Shown here: positions 39,635-47,631 of the stretch, one piece after another
Layout: every line of letters starts with the position of its first letter
Position numbering within the stretch: the stretch's first letter is position 1
Source of the DNA: Amarolinea aalborgensis
GTDB taxonomy: Bacteria; Chloroflexota; Anaerolineae; SSC4; Amarolineaceae
Assembly: GCF_900491745.1 (NCBI RefSeq)
Contig: NZ_UETR01000007.1
Coordinates: forward strand, 124,001 to 188,000
DNA: 64,000 nt
Reading direction: 5' to 3'
Notes under the pieces: generated by a model
Told to the model about the DNA's origin: nothing
The model's database searches: none
Seen by the model: only the letters and a program-made list of their open reading frames with translations
Position numbers and translations under genes: made by a program

Positions 39635-39673
39635 CGAAGACACAAATGCCATGCATGCGCATTTGTGTCTTCG
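39635..39673. repeat. Perfect 15-bp hairpin downstream of the malic enzyme gene
   Basis: CGAAGACACAAATGC (39635-39649) and its exact complement (39659-39673) with a nine-base loop CATGCATGC. No T-run follows. It could terminate maeA transcripts 114 bases after the stop, or be a mobile palindromic repeat. Confidence 0.6.
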
Positions 39674-39797
39674 CGGCCTTTGAGAAGCTCTGGGCTTCAT
39701 CCGGCATGCACTGACAAGCATCTCGTACTGCGCTGTGTTTAGCCTGGCAAGGGATGACACGCCCCCTTGTCGCGCCGATATCGAACATGGAGGCACT

Positions 39798-40607
39798 ATG
39801 TCATCAAAACCTTTAGGGATGACGATGGTCTTGGTGGCGGTGTGCGTCGCACTCGGCTCTGCCGGGTCGGGCGCAGAAAGCTTGCCCACCGCCATCCTCT
39901 ACAGCCAGCCACCCAGCTCGAGCGGCGCCTTGTACCACTCTTCCTGGATGGACCCTGACGGCAGCGATTGGGATCAATGGGTCTGGGACAGCTTCATCTT
40001 GCCGTCAACCCAGGCAATCACCGAGATTCAGTGGCGCGGTGGGTTTGATCCCGCCTATCTTGGCTCCGGAGGCCCGGTGATCAACTTCACTGTCGCCATC
40101 TATCCCTCCATCGCAGCCGGCACGGAGCCCGCCGTGGCCGGTCCGCCCCTGGTGGAGTATGAAACCGGCGGAAACGCGGGCCAAACGCTGGCCGGCGTCT
40201 TTGGCGGCGCCACGCTGTACGACTACCAGTTTACCCTACCCGCGGCCTTTGTGGCTACGGGGGGGACGAAATACTGGGTGCAGATCGAGGCGTGGCAGCA
40301 CGGCATCCCGGACTGGGGCCTGGCGCAGGGGACCGGTGGTAACGGAGCTCATTTCCGAAGGGTCTACGTCAACTACCAATCGGCGCCGGGCGATGCGGCG
40401 TTCACACTGTTGGGGCCACTGACCGCCTGCACCGTTGACTTCGATGGTAGCGGCCTGGTTGATGCGGCCGACATCACCAGCGTCGCCAGTCGCTGGCACA
40501 ACGTCGCCCTCTATGATCCGCGCTATGACGTCGTCGAGCCGTTTGGCGTGATTGACATAGGCGATGTGATCACCACAACCGGTCATTGGGGCCAGAGCTG
40601 TCCGTAG
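39798..40607 (+). CDS. Secreted protein with C-terminal dockerin-like repeats
   Basis: A 269-residue protein with GGAGG four bases before ATG 39798. The signal peptide (MTMVLVAVCVALGSAGSGAE) is followed by a single beta-rich domain (DSFILPSTQAITEIQWRGGF, INFTVAIYPSIAAGTEPAVA, YWVQIEAWQHGIPDWGLAQG), a pattern seen in several PEP-CTERM/dockerin secreted proteins. The last 60 residues are two dockerin-like calcium repeats (VDFDGSGLVDAADITSVASR, then VVEPFGVIDIGDVITTTGHW). The junction sequence NVALYDPRYDV is almost the same as in the phosphatase at 56911 (NAALYDPTYDV), so the tail module is shared. No catalytic motif is seen. Confidence 0.78.
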   Translation: MSSKPLGMTMVLVAVCVALGSAGSGAESLPTAILYSQPPSSSGALYHSSWMDPDGSDWDQWVWDSFILPSTQAITEIQWRGGFDPAYLGSGGPVINFTVAIYPSIAAGTEPAVAGPPLVEYETGGNAGQTLAGVFGGATLYDYQFTLPAAFVATGGTKYWVQIEAWQHGIPDWGLAQGTGGNGAHFRRVYVNYQSAPGDAAFTLLGPLTACTVDFDGSGLVDAADITSVASRWHNVALYDPRYDVVEPFGVIDIGDVITTTGHWGQSCP

Positions 40608-40714
40608 GCCGCTTCAGCCCTGCACGGTGCGCTTGAACGAACCTGCTTCTAGGTTAACCGAAAAGCGGCGCGGTTTGCGTTCGACATCGGCTTGCTGGGT
40701 TGCAGGAAGTGCAG

Positions 40715-42208
40715 CTACTGTGGATTGATCATCACCCAGACCAGGCCACCTTTGGCTGCTTCCAACGCCACGCCAACCACCGGCGCACCTTCAGGCAGGT
40801 CGGCCGTGCCTGCGCCGCCTGCGAGCTGCAACTTGATCGTGCCCAGCGGCCGCGCCCGTCCATGGGCTCCGATGGTAAGGCGCTGACCGATTTCGATGGG
40901 CGTCGCGCTGTCCACTTTGACTTGCGCTGCGCCCAAGACCGTGAGCGCCACGTAGTCGCCAGGCTGGGCCGGCCCTTCGACGCTGCGCAGTTCGGATGCG
41001 GGCGCTTCGGTACGAGTTTCGCCTTCCGCCGACTGCGCACCGCTGGGCTTTTGGGTGAGGGCCAGGTGGCTTTCGACGACGCCGACCACATTGGTGAAGG
41101 TTCCGCCCGCCAGGCGCACCAGGGGCGTGTGCACCGTGCTGCCGGGAACAGGATCAGTGACGCCCGCCACGGCCACGATGTCGCCGGGAGTCAGACCGTC
41201 TGGACCGCTGACCTGCGCCACAAGAGAGAGGGAATGCATGAGCACGTTGCTGCCGTGGATGGCGTCCGGTGTGTACAATCCCCATTGGCCATTGGCCTGG
41301 GCCGTGTTGGCGTACACCCCGGTCGTGCCTGCCTGGTTCACATAAACGCCGTTGTTGCCCGTGAAGCCCACGGATACGCCGTCGTCGCCCGTCGAGTATA
41401 TGTTCATACCGTCGTAGACTGTCGAGTCCACCACAACGCCTTGGCTCGCGGAGACCACGTACACGCCATTGCGGTCAGCTCGACCAACGTACAGGCCGTC
41501 ACCCTGGGCGCCTGCGACCTCGAAGCCGTTCGAATAAGGTGAAGCCGCCGAGGATGACGGGCTGCCTGCCGCGCCCACGTGCACGCCGTCGCTGCCCGCC
41601 GAGTCTATGTACACGCCGTCGAAACCGGCCGACAGCACACGCACGCCGGCCCCGTCCGCCCGACCGACGTGCAAACCGTTGCCCTGGGCGCCCGCAACTT
41701 CGAAGCCATTCGAATAGGGTGAAGCCGTGAAGGAGGATGGGCTGCCTGCGAGCCTGACATAGACGCCATCTACTGCGCTGGCCACGGCCAGGCCGGTGGT
41801 GCCCGCCGAGTCCACGTAGATGGCCTCCATGCCGGACGAGAGGATGCGGAGGCCGACGCCCGTGCTGCTGCTGTTGCTCAGCACGAGCCCCGCGTAGTCC
41901 GACGCGCCGAAGGCCCCCTGGATCTTGAGCGGATTGTTGCTGCCCGTCCACGTCTGGCCCAGGTGAGTGTGGTTGTTGTCGCTGGTATATGCGCCGTTCT
42001 GGTTCCAGTGCCCGGCTGCGAGCTGGATATCGGCAATGGTGATGTGTCCGTCCTGGTTGGCGTCGCAGGCCGGATCGTAGGCCGCCCCGGGCGTGCAAGG
42101 GCCAGTCAGGGGCGCGGCCGTGATGCGATGGGGTGCGGCTGCCGTGGCTGCGGCCGCCGTGAGCAGGCCCAACAGCAGGGCCAACGTGAACAGTCTGCGC
42201 ATGGTCAT
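40715..42208 (-). CDS. Array protein 1: secreted decapeptide-repeat protein, MTMRR head, type-A C-terminus
   Basis: A 497-residue protein starting at ATG 42208 after GGAGG (six bases). The signal peptide MTMRRLFTLALLLGLLTAAA is followed by one EF-hand/dockerin-like half (YDPACDANQDGHITIADIQL), the linker NHTHLGQTWTG, and about 200 residues of ten-residue repeats of the form NGVYVDSAG. Two copies of the insert GFEVAGAQGxGLxVGRAD interrupt the repeats, an internal duplication. The C-terminus (VSGPDGLTPGDIVAV to APVVGVALEAAKGGLVWVMI) is type A, as in the 44954 and 46300 genes, while the head is that of the 43588 and 48362 genes. It looks like a recombinant. Probably surface-exposed or released; function unknown. 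Confidence 0.8.
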   Translation of the reverse strand: MTMRRLFTLALLLGLLTAAAATAAAPHRITAAPLTGPCTPGAAYDPACDANQDGHITIADIQLAAGHWNQNGAYTSDNNHTHLGQTWTGSNNPLKIQGAFGASDYAGLVLSNSSSTGVGLRILSSGMEAIYVDSAGTTGLAVASAVDGVYVRLAGSPSSFTASPYSNGFEVAGAQGNGLHVGRADGAGVRVLSAGFDGVYIDSAGSDGVHVGAAGSPSSSAASPYSNGFEVAGAQGDGLYVGRADRNGVYVVSASQGVVVDSTVYDGMNIYSTGDDGVSVGFTGNNGVYVNQAGTTGVYANTAQANGQWGLYTPDAIHGSNVLMHSLSLVAQVSGPDGLTPGDIVAVAGVTDPVPGSTVHTPLVRLAGGTFTNVVGVVESHLALTQKPSGAQSAEGETRTEAPASELRSVEGPAQPGDYVALTVLGAAQVKVDSATPIEIGQRLTIGAHGRARPLGTIKLQLAGGAGTADLPEGAPVVGVALEAAKGGLVWVMINPQ

Positions 42209-42262
42209 GAGAATCCTCCGTGGCTCACAGTCGAACAAACGAGGCACAAATCGGCCAGGAGG

Positions 42263-42290
42263 GTTGTAGCACACAGTGGGCAATTGTCAA
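42263..42290 (-). promoter_or_regulatory. Promoter of array protein 1
   Basis: On the minus strand: TTGACA (42285-42290), a 16-base spacer and TACAAC (42263-42268). The following 55 bases to the ATG are nearly the same in front of the genes starting at 44850 and 49711. Confidence 0.6.
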
Positions 42291-42407
42291 CCCGACGCAC
42301 CCCACGCTAGAGGCAACCCATGCCCCATACTGACTTAACCGAACTGGCTCTGCGCCATGATGGCCCTGACGGGTACTGCCCACGCTGATACGAATAGGGG
42401 AGCAATA

Positions 42408-42836
42408 CTATCCATCCAGTGGCGGATGCCACCCGACGTTGGTCCAAAAAAGGCGGGCCTGCACGATGTCGTCATTGTAGAGCTTGAGTGCAACAACGGT
42501 CGCACGCCCGATTGGTGTTCGTCCGATGGTGTGCGTACCGCTGGCTGACCAGGCAAAATGCTGGTGCCAGGGTTGGGTGCGAGGGTTAAACAGAGGCACG
42601 ATGGCGCCTGTTTCAGGATCGGTCGCTTCAACCTGATCGCGTTTGAACTCGTTGCAGCGCCGGCACGACAACCAGAGGTTCTGTTCGTCTGATGTGCCGC
42701 CCTGCGCCGTGGGTAGAATGTGTTCAACGGTCAGCGGTTGGCCGATAATCTTGGAGGACGTACGGCAATAACCACACCGGGATCCGACAAGCTGGTGGAG
42801 GCGTTTGAGAAGTGAATCGGGGATTTTGGCGCTCAT
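42408..42836 (-). CDS. HNH endonuclease-domain protein
   Basis: A 142-residue protein whose ATG overlaps the upstream stop (ATGA at 42833-42836). The HNH core is present: CGYC (C21, C24), LTVEHILPTAQGGTSDEQNL (H39 as general base, N53), then CRRCNEFK (C58, C61) completing a structural zinc site. The C-terminal half (LFNPRTQPWHQHFAW, IGRTPIGRATVVALKL) is a conserved tail of this small HNH subfamily, common in cyanobacteria and Chloroflexi. It is likely a nicking or cutting nuclease, perhaps homing-like or part of a toxin/defence pair with the upstream gene. It lies inside the array of secreted repeat proteins. Confidence 0.88.
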   Translation of the reverse strand: MSAKIPDSLLKRLHQLVGSRCGYCRTSSKIIGQPLTVEHILPTAQGGTSDEQNLWLSCRRCNEFKRDQVEATDPETGAIVPLFNPRTQPWHQHFAWSASGTHTIGRTPIGRATVVALKLYNDDIVQARLFWTNVGWHPPLDG

Positions 42837-43264
42837 GGCTCGCTGTCCAGCTCGGCCAGGGAAGGGATGCGCTCACCCCGCCACTTGAGCAGCAGCGCCG
42901 CATAGGCTTTGCGAAACATTAGTTGGTCTGCTTCTGCGCGGAGGTGCGCAAGCTCTTTCTCCCCAGCAGTGTCCAGGGTTTTCGTGGCGTGTTGGCTCAA
43001 CAAGGCATCGTATCGCGCGACCTGGGGGGCAGGGAGCGCAGCGTGCATTTCCTGCCAGAGGTCCGCAGTTGAACGAGTTTCGAGCTGCACCAGGGCAGCA
43101 CGAAACGCAGGCGGCACATCCTCAAGGCCGGGTGGGAGCGTGACGCGCAGTGTTTCAGTCACAACCTCATCAATGGGCCGTTGGGATATCTCAGCGACGT
43201 GTCGCAAACGACGTGCGGCCGCAAGCGGAAGCCTGATCGTAAACATCTCCGTGGTTGCTGTCAT
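42833..43264 (-). CDS. Ribbon-helix-helix-like partner of the HNH gene
   Basis: A 143-residue protein with GGAG nine bases before the ATG. The N-terminus (MFTIRLPLAAARRLRHVAEI and SQRPIDEVVTETLRVTLPP) looks like a ribbon-helix-helix DNA-binding segment. The rest is helical (ELAHLRAEADQLMFRKAYAA LLLKWRG) with no enzyme motif. It overlaps the HNH gene by four bases, so the two are coupled. RHH protein followed by a nuclease is the usual order of antitoxin/regulator and effector, but I cannot show that this is a toxin-antitoxin pair; such two-gene HNH cassettes are frequent in cyanobacteria and Chloroflexi. Confidence 0.65.
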   Translation of the reverse strand: MTATTEMFTIRLPLAAARRLRHVAEISQRPIDEVVTETLRVTLPPGLEDVPPAFRAALVQLETRSTADLWQEMHAALPAPQVARYDALLSQHATKTLDTAGEKELAHLRAEADQLMFRKAYAALLLKWRGERIPSLAELDSEP

Positions 43265-43587
43265 TATCCATCTCTCCGGTTAGCCTGCGGTAGTATCCAT
43301 CATTGATATTATAGCCTCAATGAGATGCTAGTACCAATCCTGGCCCAACTAGTCGTCCGCCGGTTTCTTCGTGTCCTGGTGGATACCATCCAATCCTTAC
43401 GCGTCGCGCCCACCACGATAACAGGAAGTTTACTGCCGAAGACGCCGAGGATCGCTGAGGAAAAACAACAATGACCTGCGGTGAAGCACGCAGTCTGGTT
43501 GTTGTGCAATATCCATGCAGGTTGGCGCGCAGACACGAATCCGCCAAACGTCTTCGCGTCTGCGCCATCTTCGCGCCTTCGTGATCA
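43265..43587. other. 323-base non-coding gap inside the repeat-protein array
   Basis: No gene is seen. The right end carries 'TTCGCGCCTTCGTGATCACT', also found after the stops of the genes ending at 44954, 46300 and 48362 (with small changes). The middle has 'GCCGAAGACGCCGAGGATCG' wording of the same intergenic repeat type. Confidence 0.5.
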
Positions 43588-44850
43588 CTACTGCGGATTG
43601 ACCAGCACCCAGACCAGGCCATCTTTGGCGGCTTCCAACGCCACGCCAACCACCGGCGCGCCCTCGGTGACAACCATACCCTCGACCGTGCGGGTCTGCA
43701 GCGGCCGTACGTGGCCGTCACTGCCAACCGTCAAACGCGTCCCGGCGGCGATGGCGGTGTCGCCTGGCGCCGTCCTCACCTGCATCGGCCCGCTGTAGAC
43801 GATGGTGACGTACTCACCGGGCTGCGCCGCGCCGTCGCGTGGCACCAGGCGTTTGCCCGTTTCCATGGGCCGGTGTTCTTTCTCGGTGACCAGTTCAGCT
43901 CGCCCGGCGACGACGCCGACGACAGCCTGGCCCGGCTGGGCCTGCGTGACTTGCCACAAGGCCGGCCCGGTGTCGAAGTCGGTGGACGCGATACTTTGGA
44001 CGCTCACCACATCGCCCGGCTGAAGCGCGTGATCGCCGGCATTGATGCCGAAGTTGGCCTGCAGGCAGCCAATGCAGTTGCCTGTCACATTGATGTCGCC
44101 AACGAAATTGCCGGCATAGGCGGCGCCGTACGCGTTGATGCCATCATACCCGGCTGCGCCTACGTAAACGCCGTAGCTGCCCGCTGAGTGTACATTGAAG
44201 CCGACAGTTCCCGCCGTGTACACGGTAAAGCCAGTATAGCCAGTCGAGTCCACGTAGACGCCATTGTAACCCGCCGAATTGACGTGTAGCCCTTCCCGGT
44301 CAGCGCGACCAACGAACAGTCCGTGACCCTGGGCGCCGGCGACCTCGAAGCCATTCGCTTCGGTCGACGCGGAGTTGGAGGATGGGGTGCCCGCGGTGCC
44401 CACATAGACGCCGTCTTGACCCGAATGATTTACGACCATCCCGTAGGCGCCCGCGCTGCCAACATAGATGCCGTCAATGCTGGCCGTGGGTATACTCAAG
44501 CCATGCCCCGCGCTGTTGCTCAGCACGAGCGGCGCATAGTCCGGCGCGCCGAATACACCCTGGATTTTCAGCGGGTTGTTCGCGCCTGTCCAGGTCTGGC
44601 CCAGGTGGGTGTGGTTGTTGTCGCTGACGAAGGCGCCGTTCTGGTTCCAGTGGCCGGCCGCAAGCTGGATATCGGTGATGGTGATATGCCCGTCCTGGTT
44701 GGCGTCGCACGCGGGATCGTACGCGGCGCCGGGCACGCAGGGGCCGGTTAGAGGTGCGGCGATGGTGCGATAGGGGGTGGTTGCCGTGGCGCCGGCAGTC
44801 GTGAGCAGGCTCAGAAGCAGGGCCAACGTGAACAGTCTGCGCATGGTCAT
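43588..44850 (-). CDS. Array protein 2: secreted decapeptide-repeat protein, MTMRR head, type-B C-terminus
   Basis: A 420-residue protein, ATG 44850 after GAGGAGG. It has the signal peptide MTMRRLFTLALLLSLLTTAG, the half-dockerin YDPACDANQDGHITITDIQL, the linker NHTHLGQTWTG, and ten-residue repeats (YNGVYVDSTG, YGVYVGAAG) with one GFEVAGAQGHGLFVGRAD insert. The type-B C-terminal domain starts at NCIGCLQANFGINAGD, with a CxxC pair, and runs through LQPGDVVSVQSI to GAPVVGVALEAAKDGLVWVL. Its last 120 coding bases are identical to those of the gene at 48362. It has a -10 box (ATTGTA complement, 44905-44910), but the -35 region is not conserved with its paralogues. Function unknown. Confidence 0.8.
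   Translation of the reverse strand: MTMRRLFTLALLLSLLTTAGATATTPYRTIAAPLTGPCVPGAAYDPACDANQDGHITITDIQLAAGHWNQNGAFVSDNNHTHLGQTWTGANNPLKIQGVFGAPDYAPLVLSNSAGHGLSIPTASIDGIYVGSAGAYGMVVNHSGQDGVYVGTAGTPSSNSASTEANGFEVAGAQGHGLFVGRADREGLHVNSAGYNGVYVDSTGYTGFTVYTAGTVGFNVHSAGSYGVYVGAAGYDGINAYGAAYAGNFVGDINVTGNCIGCLQANFGINAGDHALQPGDVVSVQSIASTDFDTGPALWQVTQAQPGQAVVGVVAGRAELVTEKEHRPMETGKRLVPRDGAAQPGEYVTIVYSGPMQVRTAPGDTAIAAGTRLTVGSDGHVRPLQTRTVEGMVVTEGAPVVGVALEAAKDGLVWVLVNPQ
43619..43739. repeat. 121-bp perfect direct repeat, copy 1
   Basis: Identical base for base to 48393-48513. Both copies lie at the 3' ends of paralogous genes and encode the same end of the type-B domain. Confidence 0.9.
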
Positions 44851-44953
44851 GAGAATCCTCCTCGGTCTACAGTCGAACAAATGATGCACAAATTAGCCAG
44901 GAGGATTGTAACGTACAATTCGTGTCTTCGCCACGTTCGCGCCTTCGTGATAA

Positions 44954-46237
44954 CTACTGTGGGTTGACCATCACCCAAACCAGGCCGTCCGTGGCGGTTT
45001 CCATAGCCACCCCGATCACCGGCGCGCTCTCGGCCAGCAACACGCCCTGGACCTCAACGGTCCTGAGGCTGCGTGCGTAGCCGGGTCGGGCCGCGACGGT
45101 GAGGCGCTGACCGGCCACGATGGGCGTGGCGCTGGTGGCCTTGACCTGGGCGGCGCCGAAGATGGTCAGCGCCACGTAGTCGCCGGCATGGGCGGGGCCA
45201 TCGGCGCTGCGTAGCTCTGGCGCCGCGGGCTCGCCTGACATTTCAGTCTCAGTCGTTGGCGATTGGCTTGGGTGGGCGGTCAGCACCAGGCGACTGGCAA
45301 CCACGCCAATGACGCCGGTGAAGGTTGCGTCAGCCAGGCGCACGAGTGGCATGTGCACTGTGCTGCCGGGCGGAGGATTGGCGACCCCCACCACGGCCAC
45401 GATGTCGCCGGGGGTGAGAGTGTCCGGCCCGCTAACCTGCGCCACCAGGGAAAAGGACTGGGCCAAGACGTTGCTGCCATGGATCTTGTCGTCCGTGTAG
45501 AATCCCCATTCACCTGAGGCTTGGGCTGTATCAGCCACCACGCCGCTGTAGCCCGCCGAGGTCACGAGCAGGCCGTTGTAGCCCGCCGAGTCCACGCGCA
45601 CACCAAATTGGCTCGCCGAGCCTACGTAGACGCCATTGGAGCTGGCCGAGTTCACGTGCACACCATTGCCGGTCGCTGAGTTGACGTACAGGCCATTGAT
45701 CGCCGAGTTCACGTATACGCCGTTGTTGACCGCATTGGCCACGTACAAGCCGTTGGTGCCCGCCGAGTTCACGATCAAACCGTTAGCATCTGCACTCTGC
45801 ACCCAAACGCCGGTCCCCGCGTGGTCAATCACCGCGCCGATGGCGCCATCCAGGATGCGCAGACCGTAGCCGTAACTGTTGGTTTGGGTGGGCAGGGTGT
45901 TCTGCAACACCAGCGCCGCGCCGATGGGCTGGCCGGGCACGTAAGGCCAGGCGTCGAACGGCCCGCTGATGACTAGTGGGTTGTTGCTACCGGTCCACGT
46001 CTGGCCCAGGTGATTGTGGTTGTTGTCGCTGACATAGGCGCCGGTCTGGCTCCAATGGCCGGCAGTCAGTTGGATGTCGTTCACGGTGATGACGCCGTCC
46101 TGGTTGGCGTCACAGGCCGGATCATAAGTCGCGCCGGGGGCACACGGTCCAGCCAGGGGTGCACTGCTGGCCGCACCGGTCAGGGTGGCCAGCAGGGTCA
46201 GGACGAGAATCAGAGAGAATAGTTTATGTACGTTCAT
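44954..46237 (-). CDS. Array protein 3: secreted decapeptide-repeat protein, MNVHK head, type-A C-terminus
   Basis: A 427-residue protein with AAGGA upstream of ATG 46237. The signal peptide (MNVHKLFSLILVLTLLATLT) differs from the MTMRR group. It is followed by the half-dockerin YDPACDANQDGVITVNDIQL, the linker NHNHLGQTWTG, and the cleanest run of ten-residue repeats (NGLYVANAV, NGVYVNSAI, NGLYVNSAT, NGVHVNSAS, NGVYVGSAS), with no GFEVAGAQG insert. The type-A C-terminus (VSGPDTLTPGDIVAVVGVAN, GDYVALTIFGAAQVKATSAT, APVIGVAMETATDGLVWVMV) matches the proteins at 40715 and 46300. Secreted; function unknown. Confidence 0.8.
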   Translation of the reverse strand: MNVHKLFSLILVLTLLATLTGAASSAPLAGPCAPGATYDPACDANQDGVITVNDIQLTAGHWSQTGAYVSDNNHNHLGQTWTGSNNPLVISGPFDAWPYVPGQPIGAALVLQNTLPTQTNSYGYGLRILDGAIGAVIDHAGTGVWVQSADANGLIVNSAGTNGLYVANAVNNGVYVNSAINGLYVNSATGNGVHVNSASSNGVYVGSASQFGVRVDSAGYNGLLVTSAGYSGVVADTAQASGEWGFYTDDKIHGSNVLAQSFSLVAQVSGPDTLTPGDIVAVVGVANPPPGSTVHMPLVRLADATFTGVIGVVASRLVLTAHPSQSPTTETEMSGEPAAPELRSADGPAHAGDYVALTIFGAAQVKATSATPIVAGQRLTVAARPGYARSLRTVEVQGVLLAESAPVIGVAMETATDGLVWVMVNPQ

Positions 46238-46299
46238 GATTTGTTCCTTCTCGATCAGTTGAACTTCGTGCCTTCGCCACCTTCGCGCCTTCGTGATGG

Positions 46300-47631
46300 T
46301 TACTGCACGTTGACCAGCACCCAGATCAGCCCTTCGCCGCTGGCCAATGGCTCCAGCGCCGTTCCGATGACCGGCGCCCCCTCGGTGACCACCATGCCGT
46401 CGAGGGTACGCATGCGCAGGGCGCGCGCGTGGCCGGCCAGGTCCGCGGCCGTCAAACGTTGGCCGATCGTCACCGGGCCATTCGCGGTGGAAACCTTCAC
46501 CCGCGCCGCGCCCATCACCGTGAGCGCCACGTAATCGCCGGGCTTAGCCGGGCCGTCCGCGCTGCGTAATTCGGTATTTGTTTCACTGCCTGCCGGCTGC
46601 GGATGGCTGGGCAGCGGGGTGACGACCAAGCGGCTTGCGACGACGCCGACGACACTGGTAAAGGTTCCGCCCGCCAGGCGCACGAGTGGGGTGTGCACCG
46701 TGCTACCGGGTGCAGGATCGGTGATGCCTGCCACGGCCACGATGTCGCCGGACGCCAAAGCGTCTGGGCCGCTGACCTGGGCTACCAGAGAGAGGGAATG
46801 AAGGAGCACGTTGCTACCATGGATGGCGTCGGGCGTGTAGAGCCCCCATTGGCCACTGGCCTGGGTCGTGTTGGCGTACACGCCGGTCACGGCTGCATTG
46901 TCCACAAGCACGCCGAGGGTGCCCGCCGAGAGTACCTCCATGCCGATATTGCCCGCCGACCACACGAATAGGCCGTTATTTTCCGCGTTGCCAATCTCCA
47001 CCCCGTTGTTATAAGACGTTTGGTTACAGGTGCTCTGGGATCCCGTATGGCAGACGAAGATACCGTCATGGCTCGCCGAGTTCACGTACACGCCACTGCT
47101 GGTCGCCGAGTTCACGTACAGTCCGTTGATGGCCGTGCCCAGGTACAGGCCGTTGTTGACCGCGCTGCCCACGTATACGCCGTTGGTGCCCGCTGAGCTC
47201 ACGTGCAATCCATCGCCGTTCGCCGAGTCAACCAACACGCCGTTGTTGCCTGCTGACTCCACCCACACGCCGCTGCCGCCGCCTGCGTTCACACGCAACC
47301 CAGGGCCAGCGCTGTTGCCCAGGAGAAGCGGAGCCCAAGAGGGACTGCCAAAGGATCCCTCGAGTATCAGCGGGTTGTTGTTGCCTGTCCAGGTCTGGCC
47401 TAGATGGGTGTGGTTGTTGTCGCTAACATAGGTGCCGGTCTGGCTCCAGTGCCCGGCAGTCAGTTGAAGGTCGTTCACGGTGATGACGCCGTCCTGGTCA
47501 ACATCACACGCGGGATCGTAACCGGTGCCGGGGACACATGGCTCAGCCAGGGGTGCACTGCTGGCCGCACCGGTCAGGGTGGCCAGCAGGGTCAGGACGA
47601 GAATCAGGGAGAAGAGTCTATGTGCGTTCAT
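46300..47631 (-). CDS. Array protein 4: secreted decapeptide-repeat protein, MNAHR head, type-A C-terminus
   Basis: A 443-residue protein, ATG 47631 after AAGGA. The signal peptide MNAHRLFSLILVLTLLATLT and half-dockerin YDPACDVDQDGVITVNDLQL are close to the gene at 44954, its neighbour downstream. Repeats include GVWVESAG, GVYVGSAV and NGLYVNSAT, with a Cys-containing insert (CHTGSQSTCNQTSYNNGVEI) at the place where others have GFEVAGAQG. The C-terminus starts as type A (VSGPDALASGDIVAVAGITD) but ends RTLDGMVVTEGAPVIGTALE, wording otherwise typical of type B, again suggesting recombination. Function unknown. Confidence 0.8.
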   Translation of the reverse strand: MNAHRLFSLILVLTLLATLTGAASSAPLAEPCVPGTGYDPACDVDQDGVITVNDLQLTAGHWSQTGTYVSDNNHTHLGQTWTGNNNPLILEGSFGSPSWAPLLLGNSAGPGLRVNAGGGSGVWVESAGNNGVLVDSANGDGLHVSSAGTNGVYVGSAVNNGLYLGTAINGLYVNSATSSGVYVNSASHDGIFVCHTGSQSTCNQTSYNNGVEIGNAENNGLFVWSAGNIGMEVLSAGTLGVLVDNAAVTGVYANTTQASGQWGLYTPDAIHGSNVLLHSLSLVAQVSGPDALASGDIVAVAGITDPAPGSTVHTPLVRLAGGTFTSVVGVVASRLVVTPLPSHPQPAGSETNTELRSADGPAKPGDYVALTVMGAARVKVSTANGPVTIGQRLTAADLAGHARALRMRTLDGMVVTEGAPVIGTALEPLASGEGLIWVLVNVQ

